Source: Leifsonia sp040686855
GTDB taxonomy: Bacteria; Actinomycetota; Actinomycetes; Actinomycetales; Microbacteriaceae
NCBI RefSeq assembly: GCF_040686855.1
Contig: NZ_JBFBOG010000003.1
Coordinates: 907,237 to 971,236 of the forward strand
Direction: 5' to 3'
Length of the DNA stretch: 64,000 nucleotides
In this document: in pieces, positions 33,176-42,295 of the stretch
How the letters are laid out: each line of letters begins with the position of its first letter
Position numbering within the stretch: the stretch's first letter is position 1
Program-made: the position numbers and the translations under genes
Notes under the pieces: generated by a model
Database searches by the model: none
What the model saw: the letters and a program-made list of their open reading frames with translations, nothing else
What the model was told of the DNA's origin: nothing

Positions 33176-34231
33176 ATGACCCTCGAGCAGACCGGCGCCC
33201 TCCCCCGCCTCGCCGACCGTTCGCCCCAGATCACGGGCGCCGAGATCGCCGCCAGCCTGGTGCCGCCGTCGCAGTTCGAGCACGCGACGTTCGAGTCGTA
33301 CCGGCCCGACCACGACTACCCGTCGCAGGCGGAGGCCGTCGCCACCCTGAAGCTGTTCGCGAAGACCTGGGAGCCGCAGCGGCCGGCCGGCCTGTTCAGC
33401 CGCAGCCGCAAGAAGGTGGAGGCGATGAAGCCGGGCGTCTACCTGGACGGCGGCTTCGGCGTGGGCAAGACGCACCTCCTCGCCGCGCTCTGGCACGAGG
33501 CTCCCGGGCCGAAGTACTTCGGCACCTTCATCGAGTACACGGCGCTGGTCGGCGCGCTCGGCTACGCGGGCGCGGTGGACCTGCTGCGCGGCTCCACCCT
33601 GATCTGCATCGACGAGTTCGAGCTGGACGACCCGGGCGACACCATGATGATGACCCGGATGCTCGGCGAGCTCGTCGCCTCCGGCACCCGCATCGCGGCG
33701 ACCAGCAACACGCCGCCGAACGCGCTCGGCGAGGGGCGGTTCGCCGCGAGCGACTTCCTTCGCGAGATCCAGTCGCTGTCGTCCAACTTCCAGACCATCC
33801 GCATCGACGGCCTCGACTACCGCCGCCGCGACACCACCGGCGCGGCGGTCACCGTGGAGCCGGACGCCTACGAGCGCATCATCGCTACGATGGCCGGCCG
33901 CGGAGAGACCGTCACGAGCGACGACTTCCAGGACCTCATCGCGCACCTCGCGACCGTCCACCCGTCCCGCTACATCAAGATCATCGAGGGCGTCGATGTC
34001 ATCGGGCTGACGGGCGTGGAGGTGCTGCACGACCAGATGGCCGCGCTCCGTCTCGTCGCGTTCATCGACCGCGTGTACGACGCCGAGATCCCGATCGTGC
34101 AGACCGGTGTCGCGCTCAACGACGTGTTCGACGACGAGATGCTGGGCGGCGGCTACCGCAAGAAGTACCTGCGGTCGATGTCGCGCATGATCGCGCTCAC
34201 CGCGGGCGAGCTGCCGCCGCACGACGACTGA
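33176..34231 (+). CDS. zapE: Cell division protein ZapE (AFG1-like ATPase)
   Basis: The 351-residue P-loop ATPase has Walker A GGFGVGKTH (about 92-100), Walker B LICIDEFELDDPGDTMMMTR, then ATSNTPPNALGEG and the RFAASDFLREI region, as in the AFG1/ZapE family. In E. coli ZapE acts on the Z-ring; the actinobacterial role is less known. AAGGTG stands upstream of the ATG. Confidence 0.92.
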   Translation: MTLEQTGALPRLADRSPQITGAEIAASLVPPSQFEHATFESYRPDHDYPSQAEAVATLKLFAKTWEPQRPAGLFSRSRKKVEAMKPGVYLDGGFGVGKTHLLAALWHEAPGPKYFGTFIEYTALVGALGYAGAVDLLRGSTLICIDEFELDDPGDTMMMTRMLGELVASGTRIAATSNTPPNALGEGRFAASDFLREIQSLSSNFQTIRIDGLDYRRRDTTGAAVTVEPDAYERIIATMAGRGETVTSDDFQDLIAHLATVHPSRYIKIIEGVDVIGLTGVEVLHDQMAALRLVAFIDRVYDAEIPIVQTGVALNDVFDDEMLGGGYRKKYLRSMSRMIALTAGELPPHDD

Positions 34232-34245
34232 CGCACGTCCGGACG

Positions 34246-35463
34246 TCAGGCGACCGGGTCTCCGACGGGAGCCGCCGTCGCCGAAACGTGCTCCCTCAGC
34301 CACTCCGTGATCGCTCCCGACCACTTCGCCTCGTCGTAATTCCACAGCTTCGTGTGCAGCGCCGTGTCGAAGGGCACCAGCGTCACGATGTCGCTGCGGG
34401 CCGCGGCGAGCGCGCGGGAGCCGGTGGAGGGGACGAAGCCGTCGTCGTCGCTGTGCAGGATGAGCATCGGGAGGCTCAGCTCGGCGGCGCGGGCGACGAA
34501 GTCCATGCTCCGCAGGTCGATCGGGGCGCCCTGGCCGGTGATCGGCCCGCTCCACTCCGACTCGATGAGGCGCATGGCGGCGCGGGTCATCATGTCGGGC
34601 AGGCGCAGGAGGTTGCCCTGGTACTCCAGGGTGTCGATCCAGTCGATGACGGGCGACTCCAGGACGATGCCGGTCACGTGGTCCAGCGCCGTCGAGCGGG
34701 TGATCGTCTGCAGCACGACGGCTCCGCCCATCGACCAGCCCATGAGGACGATCGAGCGGGCGCCATGCTCGACGGCGTAGTGGATGGCCGCCTCGATGTC
34801 GCGCCACTCCGTCCCGCCGAGACCGTAGCGGCGGTCGATGCTCTCCGGAGCGTCGCCGTCGTTGCGGTAGGAGGCGAGCAGGCAGGTGAAACCGGCGTCG
34901 TGGAAAGTGCGGACCGCGCGCAGGCCCTCCTGACGGGAGGCGCCCCAGCCGTGCACCTGGATGACCCAGCGTCCGTCGTCCGCCGCCGGCGGCGCGGGGA
35001 AGACCCACGCCGGCGCCTCGCCGAGGTCGGTGGCGATCTCGACGCTGGTCACCTCCAGGCCCAGCTCTTCCGGCTGGAGGTAGTAGTAGCCGCTGATCCG
35101 CGCGCGGCCGGCGCGCAGCGTCCCGAATTCGACGCGCTCCAGTTCGCGCACGACCGTGCCGTCCTCGCGTTCGATCAGGCCGCCGAGCTTCGCATACGCC
35201 GCCTCGTTCCCCCACCAGAGGCCGAACCGGCCGGGCATCGCGGCGTCCGGGGTGTCGCGGAGGGCGACCGTCCCGGCGGTCTCGTCGAACGAGCGGATGA
35301 GCTGGTTCTGCGGTCGCCGACGGACCGGCGTGATCACGGTGCGGGCGACGCGCGCGGTCGCCCAGGCGGCTGTCGCGGCGGCGCCGAGCACCAGTCCCCC
35401 GGCGACGACGGCCGCCGTCCCGAGCACCTTGCCGAACGCCGAACCCGAGCCGCTTGCCGCCAT
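34246..35463 (-). CDS. Membrane-anchored alpha/beta hydrolase
   Basis: The 405-residue protein has an N-terminal hydrophobic segment (VLGTAAVVAGGLVLGAAATA) that may anchor it, then an alpha/beta hydrolase core with WVIQVHGWGASRQEG, the nucleophile elbow IVLMGWSMGGAVV, the acid region LPMLILHSDDDGFVP and a late His in FDTALHTKLWNYDEAK. The substrate is unknown. The ATG at 35463 is preferred: TACAGT lies seven bases upstream with no ribosome site, fitting a leaderless message. Confidence 0.85.
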   Translation of the reverse strand: MAASGSGSAFGKVLGTAAVVAGGLVLGAAATAAWATARVARTVITPVRRRPQNQLIRSFDETAGTVALRDTPDAAMPGRFGLWWGNEAAYAKLGGLIEREDGTVVRELERVEFGTLRAGRARISGYYYLQPEELGLEVTSVEIATDLGEAPAWVFPAPPAADDGRWVIQVHGWGASRQEGLRAVRTFHDAGFTCLLASYRNDGDAPESIDRRYGLGGTEWRDIEAAIHYAVEHGARSIVLMGWSMGGAVVLQTITRSTALDHVTGIVLESPVIDWIDTLEYQGNLLRLPDMMTRAAMRLIESEWSGPITGQGAPIDLRSMDFVARAAELSLPMLILHSDDDGFVPSTGSRALAAARSDIVTLVPFDTALHTKLWNYDEAKWSGAITEWLREHVSATAAPVGDPVA

Positions 35464-35564
35464 AGTGTGCACTGTACCGGCGGCGGCCCCGGCGCGTCCT
35501 CAGGAGTTCTCCAGGCGGCGTGCCTTACTACCCGGACACGGCAAAGGCTTCTAGTGTTCGAAGC

Positions 35565-36176
35565 GTGCCGACACCGACATCCCCACCGCAGCATCCGGCG
35601 GAGTTCGCCACGGCGCTGCAGTCCATCCGCGCCGCAGTGTCGCGACCGGAGCTCGTCATCGAGGAGATCCCCGCGCCCGCACAGCTGGCGCCGTACTCGG
35701 TCGCGCTCGCGGCCGACGTCCGGCCGGCACGGCACGGAAGCGACTCGGACCTCGGCACCGGACGTTTCATCCTGCTGTACGACCCCGACGAGCCGGAGGC
35801 GTGGGGCGGCCCGTTCCGCATCGTCTGCTTCGCGCAGGCGCCGCTCGAGACCGACATCGGGCTCGACCCGTTCCTCGCCGACGTCGCGTGGTCGTGGCTG
35901 GTGGATGCGCTCGACGCCCGCCATGCCCGCTACACCGCCGCCAGCGGCACCGCCACCAAGATCATCTCCACCGGGTTCGGCGAGCTCGCCGCCCAGGGCG
36001 ACGGGTCGCAGATCGAGCTGCGCGCCTCCTGGAGCCCGCTGGAGTCGGACGTCTCGGCGCACGTCGAGGGATGGGGCGAGCTGCTGTGCATGCTCGCCGG
36101 CCTCCCCCCGACCGGCGAAGGGGTCAGCCTGCTGAGCACGCGGGCGGCCTCGCCGAGAAGGACACCGCGTGGCTGA
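35565..36176 (+). CDS. DUF3000 protein
   Basis: The 203-residue protein carries the DUF3000 pattern (EFATALQSIRAAVSRPELVI, GRFILLYDPDEPEAWGGPFR, DVAWSWLVDALDARHARYT, GWGELLCMLAGLPPTGEGVS). Function is unknown, but it almost always precedes ribonuclease D in actinobacteria. The GTG at 35565 is chosen over a longer frame because TAGTGT stands seven bases before it. Its end overlaps rnd by eight bases. Confidence 0.88.
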   Translation: MPTPTSPPQHPAEFATALQSIRAAVSRPELVIEEIPAPAQLAPYSVALAADVRPARHGSDSDLGTGRFILLYDPDEPEAWGGPFRIVCFAQAPLETDIGLDPFLADVAWSWLVDALDARHARYTAASGTATKIISTGFGELAAQGDGSQIELRASWSPLESDVSAHVEGWGELLCMLAGLPPTGEGVSLLSTRAASPRRTPRG

Positions 36177-37365
36177 GCACACCGTCATCGACAGCCGGGA
36201 CGGCTACCTGCGGGCCGTCGAGCGGATCGTCGCGGGAGAGGGCCCGGTCGCGGTCGACGCCGAGCGGGCCAGCGGCTTCCGGTACTCGCAGCGTGCGTAC
36301 CTCATCCAGGTCTTCCGGCGCGGGTCCGGCACGTTCCTCTTCGACCCGCCGGCGATCGGCCGCTTCGACGAGCTGAACGACGCCATCCACGACGACGAGT
36401 GGGTGCTGCACGCCGCCACCCAGGACCTCACCTGCCTGCGCGAGGTGGGCCTCGACCCCTCGATCGTGTTCGACACCGAGCTGGCCGCACGTCTGCTAGG
36501 GATGCCGCGCGTCGGACTCGGGACGGTCGTGGAGGAGCTGCTGGGCATCCACCTCGCGAAGGAGCACAGCGCGGCCGACTGGTCGACGCGTCCCCTTCCC
36601 GAGCCGTGGCTGAACTACGCGGCGCTGGATGTGGAGCTGCTGCCCGACCTGCGCGACGCCATCGCGGCGCTGCTCGACGAGTCCGGGAAGATGGACATCG
36701 CCCGGCAGGAGTTCGCCGACGAGCTGGTCCGGGAGCTCACGCCGGTGCGCGCCGAGCCATGGCGGCGGCTGTCTGGCATCCACTCCATCCGGGGCCTGCG
36801 GAACCTCGCTGTCGCCCGCGAGCTCTGGCTGAGCCGGGATGCGCTTGCCCGCGAGCTCGACACCGCTCCGGGACGTCTGGTTCCCGACGCGTCGCTGACC
36901 GCCGCTGCGAAGGCGATGCCGGAGAGCAAGCGCGCGTTGGCGTCGCTGCGCGAATTCACCGGCCGCGCCAGCCGCAGCGAGCTCGACCGCTGGTGGGCCG
37001 CTATCGAGGCCGGACGCACGACCGACGACCTGCCGGTGCTGCGGGGCAACGGCGACAGCCTCCCACCGCCGCGCGCCTGGTCCGATCGCAATCCGGAGGC
37101 GGACGCCCGGCTCAAGGCCGCCCGCGCAGCGCTGACGACCGTGTCGGAGGAGCGCGCGATCCCGCTGGAGAACCTGCTGACGCCGGAGACGCTGCGGCGC
37201 GTGGCGTGGACTCCCCCGGCCGAGATCACGCCGGAGACGGTCGGCGAGGCCCTGTCCGCGCACGGTGCCCGACCCTGGCAGGTTGCCGCAACCGCACAGG
37301 TGATCGCCCAGGCGTTTGTGGAAAGCACCCAAAGCGCCGACGAGGGGTCCGAGCCCGTTTCGTAG
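36169..37365 (+). CDS. rnd: Ribonuclease D with HRDC domain
   Basis: The 398-residue protein has a DEDD 3'-5' exonuclease domain (VAVDAERASGFRYSQRAYLI, HAATQDLTCLREVGL, VFDTELAARLLG, LNYAALDVELLPDLRDAI with the final Tyr/Asp) followed by an HRDC domain (RRLSGIHSIRGLRNLAVARE) and a C-terminal helical extension. It should trim tRNA and other RNA 3' ends. The coupling to DUF3000 is translational. Confidence 0.93.
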   Translation: MAEHTVIDSRDGYLRAVERIVAGEGPVAVDAERASGFRYSQRAYLIQVFRRGSGTFLFDPPAIGRFDELNDAIHDDEWVLHAATQDLTCLREVGLDPSIVFDTELAARLLGMPRVGLGTVVEELLGIHLAKEHSAADWSTRPLPEPWLNYAALDVELLPDLRDAIAALLDESGKMDIARQEFADELVRELTPVRAEPWRRLSGIHSIRGLRNLAVARELWLSRDALARELDTAPGRLVPDASLTAAAKAMPESKRALASLREFTGRASRSELDRWWAAIEAGRTTDDLPVLRGNGDSLPPPRAWSDRNPEADARLKAARAALTTVSEERAIPLENLLTPETLRRVAWTPPAEITPETVGEALSAHGARPWQVAATAQVIAQAFVESTQSADEGSEPVS

Positions 37366-37373
37366 GAAGGATC

Positions 37374-37415
37374 AAACGATTCTTTTCGTGCACAGTCGTG
37401 TACCTAGGATCGTTT
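37374..37415 (+). promoter_or_regulatory. Promoter region with dyad before the thiolase gene
   Basis: AAACGAT (37374-37380) and ATCGTTT (37409-37415) form a wide dyad around a TAGGAT -10 box (37405-37410). The dyad could bind a fatty-acid-responsive repressor; that is inference from position only. Confidence 0.45.
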
Positions 37416-37438
37416 CCGACCTTGATTTGGGAGGCACT

Positions 37439-38647
37439 GTGGCCGATAGGAACGAAGTCGTGTTCGTCGACGGAGTCCGTACTCCGTTCGGGCGAGCCGG
37501 CGAAAAAGGGCAGTACTGGAACACCCGCGCGGACGATCTCGTCGTGAAGGCGATGATCGGCCTGATGGAGCGGAACCCCGAGGTGCCCAAGGACCGCATC
37601 GACGATGTGGCGATCGCCGCCACCACCCAGCAGGGCGACCAGGGCCTGACCCTCGGCCGCACCGCCGCTCTCCTGGCCGGCCTGCCGAAGTCGGTTCCCG
37701 GCTTCGCGATCGACCGGATGTGCGCGGGCGCCATGACGAGCGTCACGACGCTCGGCTCCGGCATCGCGTTCGGCGCCTACGACCTCGTCATCGCGGGCGG
37801 CGTGGAGCACATGGGCCGCCACCCGATGGGCTTCGGCGCCGACCCCAACCCCCGCTTCCTCAGCGAGAAGATGGTCGCAGAGGACGCGCTCAACATGGGC
37901 ATGACCGCGGAGCGCATCCACGACCGCTTCCCGGCGCTGACCAAGGAGCGCTCCGACCGCTTCGCGATGCGCAGCCAGCACAAGCTCGCCGCCGCCTACG
38001 AGGCGGGCAAGATCCAGCCGGACCTCATTCCGGTCGCGATCCGGTCCGAGGAAGGCTGGGGCCTGGCCACGCAGGATCAGGGCATGCGCCCGGAGACCAA
38101 CATGGAGAGTCTCGCCACCCTCAAGACCCCGTTCCGCCCGCACGGCCGGGTCACCGCGGGCAACTCGTCGCCGCTGACCGACGGCGCCACCGCGTCCCTC
38201 CTCGCATCGCACGACGCGGTGAAGGAGCTCGGCCTCACGCCGAAGATGCGCATGGTGAGCTTCGCGTTCGCCGGTGTGGAGCCGGAGATCATGGGCATCG
38301 GCCCGGTCCCGTCGACGGAGAAGGCGCTGCGCAAGGCGGGCCTGAGCATCGACGACATCGGGCTGTTCGAGCTGAACGAGGCGTTCGCCATCCAGGTGCT
38401 GTCGTTCCTGGACCACTTCGGCATCGCCGACGACGACCCGCGCGTGAACCAGTGGGGCGGCGCGATCGCCATCGGCCACCCGCTCGCCGCGAGCGGGGTG
38501 CGCCTGATGATCCAGCTCGCCGCGCAGTTCGCCGAGCACCCCGAGGTCCGCTACGGCATCACTGCGATGTGCGTGGGTCTCGGCCAGGGCGGCACCGTGA
38601 TCTGGGAGAACCCCAACTACGACAAGCGCGCTGCGCGGAAGGGCTGA
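37439..38647 (+). CDS. fadA: Acetyl-CoA acyltransferase (3-ketoacyl-CoA thiolase)
   Basis: The 402-residue thiolase cleaves 3-ketoacyl-CoA in beta-oxidation. It shows the acyl-accepting C95 in IDRMCAGAMTS, the motif VIAGGVEHMG, ELNEAFAIQ, GGAIAIGHPLAASG with the catalytic His and TAMCVGLGQGG with the second Cys. The GTG at 37439 follows GGGAGG. The gap to the next gene is five bases, so the two form a fadAB-type operon. Confidence 0.95.
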   Translation: MADRNEVVFVDGVRTPFGRAGEKGQYWNTRADDLVVKAMIGLMERNPEVPKDRIDDVAIAATTQQGDQGLTLGRTAALLAGLPKSVPGFAIDRMCAGAMTSVTTLGSGIAFGAYDLVIAGGVEHMGRHPMGFGADPNPRFLSEKMVAEDALNMGMTAERIHDRFPALTKERSDRFAMRSQHKLAAAYEAGKIQPDLIPVAIRSEEGWGLATQDQGMRPETNMESLATLKTPFRPHGRVTAGNSSPLTDGATASLLASHDAVKELGLTPKMRMVSFAFAGVEPEIMGIGPVPSTEKALRKAGLSIDDIGLFELNEAFAIQVLSFLDHFGIADDDPRVNQWGGAIAIGHPLAASGVRLMIQLAAQFAEHPEVRYGITAMCVGLGQGGTVIWENPNYDKRAARKG

Positions 38648-38652
38648 GAAGC

Positions 38653-40791
38653 GTGACGGACTACAGCAAGATCGACTTCAGCCCGCTCGAGGCCGTCGCC
38701 GACGACGAGGTCGTCACCCACGCCTTCGTGAAGGATGTGCCGCTCCCCAGCGGCAAGCGCCTCGCGCTGGTGACCCTCGACAACGGCCGCGACCACACGC
38801 GCCCCAACACCCTGGGCCCCGCCACGCTGATGGAGCTCGGCCGCGTCTTCGACGAGCTGACCGAGCGCGCCAAGCGCGGCGAGATCGACGCGGTCGCCGT
38901 CACCGGCAAGCCGTTCATCCTGGCCGCCGGCGCCGACCTCAGCCGCGTGGGAGACATCCCCAGTGTCGAGGTCGCGAAGCTGCTCCCCCAGCTGGGCCAC
39001 TACGTCCTCGGCAAGCAGGCGCACTTCGGTGTCCCGTCCTTCGTGTTCACGAACGGCCTCGCCCTCGGCGGCGGTGTGGAGATCGGCCTCAACGCCGACT
39101 ACCGCACCATCGACCGCAACACGGCAGCGTTCGCGCTTCCCGAGGTCTTCCTCGGCCTGATCCCCGGCTGGGGCGGCGCGACCATCCTGCCGAACCTCAT
39201 CGGCATCGAGAACGCGCTGAAGGTCGTCGTCGAGAACCCGCTCAAGCAGAACCGGATGCTCAAGGCGCAGGAGGCGTTCGACCTCGGCATCGCGGACGCG
39301 ATCTTCGACTCGGCGAACTTCCTCGAGGACTCGCTGCGGTGGGCCGACAAGGTCCTCACCGGCGCCGTCGTCGTGAAGCGCCCGAACGAGCCGGGCAAGC
39401 TCGAGCGCATGGTCAAGTGGGACGCCGCCATCGGCATCGCCCGCAAGATGCTCGAGTCGCGCATCGGCACGGTGCCGAAGTCCCCGTACAAGGCCCTCGA
39501 CCTGCTCAAGGCCGCGAAGTCGAACGACCGCGAGGCCGGCTTCGCGCTCGAGGACGACGCCCTGGCGGAGCTCATCTCGGGCGACCAGTTCCAGGCGAGC
39601 ATCTACGCGTTCAACCTGGTGCAGAAGCGGGCGAAGCGCCCCGCAGGAGCGCCCGACAAGAAGCTCGCGAAGAAGGTCACCAAGATCGGCGTCATCGGCG
39701 CCGGCTACATGGCCAGCCAGTTCGCGCTGCTCTTCGTGCGGCGGCTGCGTGTGCCGGTCGTGATCACCGACCTCGACCAAGCGCATGTCGACAAGGGCGT
39801 GGCGTACATCCACGACGAGATCGGCAAGCTGCAGGAGAAGGGCCGCATCTCCCCGGATGAGGCCAACCGCCTGCGCGCGCTCGTCACCGGCACGACGAAC
39901 AAGGCCGACTTCGCGGACTGCGACTGGGTCATCGAAGCCGTGTTCGAGGAGCTGTCCGTCAAGCAGGACGTCTTCGCCGAGGTGGAGCCGTTCCTGTCCG
40001 ACGAGGCGGTCATCGCGACCAACACGTCGTCGCTGTCGGTGGAGCAGATCGGCGCGAAGCTGAAGCACCCGGAGCGTCTGGTCGGCTTCCACTTCTTCAC
40101 CCCGGTCGCGGTCATGCCGCTGATCGAGGTCGTGAAGACGCCGCACACCGACGACGCCACCCTGTCCACCGCCATGGTGACGGCCGCCGCACTCAAGAAG
40201 AACGCCGTCATCACCGCCGACACCCCCGGCTTCGTCGTCAACCGCATCCTGGCGAAGATCCTCGGCGATGCGATGCACGCCGTCGACGACGGGACGCCGT
40301 TCGAGGTCGTCGACGAGGCGATCGCACCGCTGGGTCTGCCCATGCCGCCCTCTCAGCTGCTCGACCTGGTCGGGCTGAAGGTCGGCGCGCACGTGCTCGA
40401 CACCCACCACGCGGCGTTCCCGGACCGGTTCTACCGCTCCGAGAACCTCCACAAGCTGGCCGAGTACGGCACGCTGCTGGAGAAGGACGCCAAGGGCAAG
40501 GTGAAGGGTCTCGACAAGGGCGCCGCGAAGATCGTCTCGGGCGGCAAGAACCCGTGGACGAAGGAGCAGATCCTCCGCACGCTGGAGGACGGCCTGGCCG
40601 ACGAGATCCACCGCATGCTGGCCGACGACCACGTGGTCGAGGAGCCGGAGGACATCGACCTCTGCATGATCCTCGGCGCGGGCTTCCCGTTCCAGATGGG
40701 CGGCATCACGCCGTACCTGGACCGGGTGGGAGCGTCGGAGCGCGTCTTCGGAGACACGTTCCACCATCCGCCGATCAAGGGCGTCGCGTAA
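38653..40791 (+). CDS. fadB: Bifunctional enoyl-CoA hydratase/3-hydroxyacyl-CoA dehydrogenase
   Basis: The 712-residue protein fuses an enoyl-CoA hydratase domain (about 20-290; AVTGKPFILAAGADLSRVG, LALGGGVEIGLNADYR, FALPEVFLGLIPGWGGAT) to a 3-hydroxyacyl-CoA dehydrogenase (about 330-712; TKIGVIGAGYMASQFALLF, VIEAVFEELSVKQDVF, TNTSSLSVEQI, GFHFFTPVAVMPLIEVV, DTPGFVVNRIL). With the upstream thiolase it completes beta-oxidation after the acyl-CoA dehydrogenase step. The GTG at 38653 replaces a longer frame that is a thiolase shadow. Confidence 0.95.
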   Translation: MTDYSKIDFSPLEAVADDEVVTHAFVKDVPLPSGKRLALVTLDNGRDHTRPNTLGPATLMELGRVFDELTERAKRGEIDAVAVTGKPFILAAGADLSRVGDIPSVEVAKLLPQLGHYVLGKQAHFGVPSFVFTNGLALGGGVEIGLNADYRTIDRNTAAFALPEVFLGLIPGWGGATILPNLIGIENALKVVVENPLKQNRMLKAQEAFDLGIADAIFDSANFLEDSLRWADKVLTGAVVVKRPNEPGKLERMVKWDAAIGIARKMLESRIGTVPKSPYKALDLLKAAKSNDREAGFALEDDALAELISGDQFQASIYAFNLVQKRAKRPAGAPDKKLAKKVTKIGVIGAGYMASQFALLFVRRLRVPVVITDLDQAHVDKGVAYIHDEIGKLQEKGRISPDEANRLRALVTGTTNKADFADCDWVIEAVFEELSVKQDVFAEVEPFLSDEAVIATNTSSLSVEQIGAKLKHPERLVGFHFFTPVAVMPLIEVVKTPHTDDATLSTAMVTAAALKKNAVITADTPGFVVNRILAKILGDAMHAVDDGTPFEVVDEAIAPLGLPMPPSQLLDLVGLKVGAHVLDTHHAAFPDRFYRSENLHKLAEYGTLLEKDAKGKVKGLDKGAAKIVSGGKNPWTKEQILRTLEDGLADEIHRMLADDHVVEEPEDIDLCMILGAGFPFQMGGITPYLDRVGASERVFGDTFHHPPIKGVA

Positions 40792-40802
40792 GCACCCCCG
40801 CC

Positions 40803-40855
40803 ATGAGACGCAACACGCCGTTATCCGGACCGGATAACGGCGTGTTGCGTCTCAT
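40803..40855. repeat. 53-bp perfect palindrome (26-bp arms, 1-base centre)
   Basis: Every base of 40803-40828 pairs with 40830-40855 around a single A at 40829. The arm begins ATGAGACGCAACACGCCG and ends TTATCCGG. It fills most of the gap between the convergent fadB and aldo/keto reductase genes. It could be a bidirectional terminator or a repetitive extragenic element. Confidence 0.9.
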
Positions 40856-40866
40856 CGTTCAGCGGG

Positions 40867-41847
40867 TCAGCGGTTGACCGTCGACATGTCGGGGTAGCGG
40901 TCGCCGACCGGCGCGGCCACGGCGTCCAGGCGGGCGAGCTGGTCCTCCGAGAGGGTCAACTCGGTCGCGGCGACGTTCTGCTCCAGGTTCTTCACCTTCG
41001 TGGTGCCGGGGATCGGCGCGATGTCGTCGCCCTTCGACAGCAGCCACGCCAGCGCCACCTGGCCGGGTGCCGCGCCGACTTCGCGGGCGACCTCGTCCAC
41101 CTGCTCGACGATGCGGATGTTCGCCTCCAGGTTGTCGCCCTCGAACCGCGGGTTGAAGCGGCGGAAGTCGTCGTCCGACAGGTCGTCGAGCGAGCGGATG
41201 GTGCCGGTCAGGAATCCGCGGCCCAGCGGAGAATACGGCACGAAGCCGATGCCGAGCTCGCGGACGGTCGGCAGAACCTCGGCCTCCGGGTCGCGGGTCC
41301 ACAGCGAGTACTCGGTCTGGATGGCCGTGACCGGGTGCACCACGTTCGCGCGGCGGATGGTCGCCGGCGCCGCCTCCGAGAGGCCGTAGTGCAGGATCTT
41401 GCCTTCATCGATCAGCTCCTTCAGCGCGCCCACGGTGTCCTCGATCGGCGTGTTCGGGTCCATCCGGTGCTGATAATAGAGGTCGATGCGGTCGGTGTTC
41501 AGCCGGCGCAGCGAGCCCTCGACGGCGAGGCGCAGGTTCTCGGGCGAGCCGTCCAGCCCGCGCTCGTCGTTCTGGCGGTGCAGGATGTTGCCGAACTTCG
41601 TCGCAATGACCACGCGGTCCCGGCGTCCGTCGGCGAACGCCTTCGCCAGCAGCTCCTCGTTCGTGTAGGGGCCGTAGATCTCGGCGGTGTCGAAGAACGT
41701 GACGCCCAGTTCCATCGCCCGGTGGATGGTGCGGATGGAGCCCGCCTCGTCTTGGCCCGCTCCGGTGTAGAACGCGGACATGCCCATGCAGCCGAGGCCC
41801 AGCTGCGAGACCTCCAGCTTCTCGGTTCCCAGTGCGATCGTCTTCAT
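40867..41847 (-). CDS. Aldo/keto reductase
   Basis: The 326-residue NADPH-dependent oxidoreductase has LGLGCMGMSAFY, VTFFDTAEIYGPYTNEELL with the catalytic Asp and Tyr, VVIATKFGN (Lys), DLYYQHRMDP (His) and IPGTTKVKNLEQNV for the cofactor. The substrate is unknown; relatives act on toxic aldehydes and ketones. The ATG overlaps the merR stop by four bases, so the regulator and the reductase form an operon. Confidence 0.94.
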   Translation of the reverse strand: MKTIALGTEKLEVSQLGLGCMGMSAFYTGAGQDEAGSIRTIHRAMELGVTFFDTAEIYGPYTNEELLAKAFADGRRDRVVIATKFGNILHRQNDERGLDGSPENLRLAVEGSLRRLNTDRIDLYYQHRMDPNTPIEDTVGALKELIDEGKILHYGLSEAAPATIRRANVVHPVTAIQTEYSLWTRDPEAEVLPTVRELGIGFVPYSPLGRGFLTGTIRSLDDLSDDDFRRFNPRFEGDNLEANIRIVEQVDEVAREVGAAPGQVALAWLLSKGDDIAPIPGTTKVKNLEQNVAATELTLSEDQLARLDAVAAPVGDRYPDMSTVNR

Positions 41848-42245
41848 GCGTCGTTCCCTTCCGTGACCTGCTCGACGGTGCGCCGGTACAGGTCGATCTT
41901 GTAGTCGATGGCCGCCAGGCTCGCCGTCATCTCCTCCAGCTGCCGCACCACCGCCATGCGGTGCAGGAGCAGCAGCTCCAGCCGCTCCGCCTCCGTCCCG
42001 TCGCCCTGGCGCGCCAGCACGACGTACTGGCGCATGGTGGCGATCGGCATGGCGGTCGAGCGCAGCTTGGTGAGGAAGCCGACCCACGACACGTCCGCCT
42101 CGGTGTAGCGCCGGTGGGTGGAGGACGCGCGCTCGACCGGCGAGAGCATGAGCCCTTCGCGTTCGTAGTAGCGCAGTGTGTGGGTGGTGAGTCCGGTCCG
42201 CTCGGCGACGTCGGAGATCGACATCGCCGTCCGTGTGTCCGTCAT
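41844..42245 (-). CDS. MerR family transcriptional regulator
   Basis: The 133-residue protein has a MerR winged helix (SISDVAERTGLTTHTLRYYE, REGLMLSPVERASSTHRRYT) and a coiled-coil dimer helix (ERLELLLLHRMAVVRQLEEM). No cysteines occur in the effector end, so a metal or thiol sensor is unlikely. It should regulate itself and the aldo/keto reductase through the adjacent palindrome. TAACGT lies six bases before the ATG without a ribosome site. Confidence 0.93.
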   Translation of the reverse strand: MTDTRTAMSISDVAERTGLTTHTLRYYEREGLMLSPVERASSTHRRYTEADVSWVGFLTKLRSTAMPIATMRQYVVLARQGDGTEAERLELLLLHRMAVVRQLEEMTASLAAIDYKIDLYRRTVEQVTEGNDA

Positions 42246-42251
42246 ACCGTC

Positions 42252-42282
42252 ACGTTACGACTTAGAGTGCACTCAAAGTCAA
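42252..42282 (-). promoter_or_regulatory. MerR-type promoter, 19-bp spacer with 22-bp palindrome
   Basis: Reading leftward, TTGACT (complement of 42277-42282) and TAACGT (42252-42257) are 19 bases apart, the overlong spacing that MerR proteins correct by twisting DNA. The palindrome at 42259-42280, with core GAGTGCACTC, has one mismatched pair out of eleven. Confidence 0.85.
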
Positions 42283-42295
42283 CCGAGCGCGGGAA

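Noticed and set aside
37720..38652. Very long N-terminal extension of the fadB-like gene
   Set aside because: The extra 311 codons are an Arg/Gly/Pro-rich shadow of the thiolase; the hydratase domain begins after the GTG at 38653.
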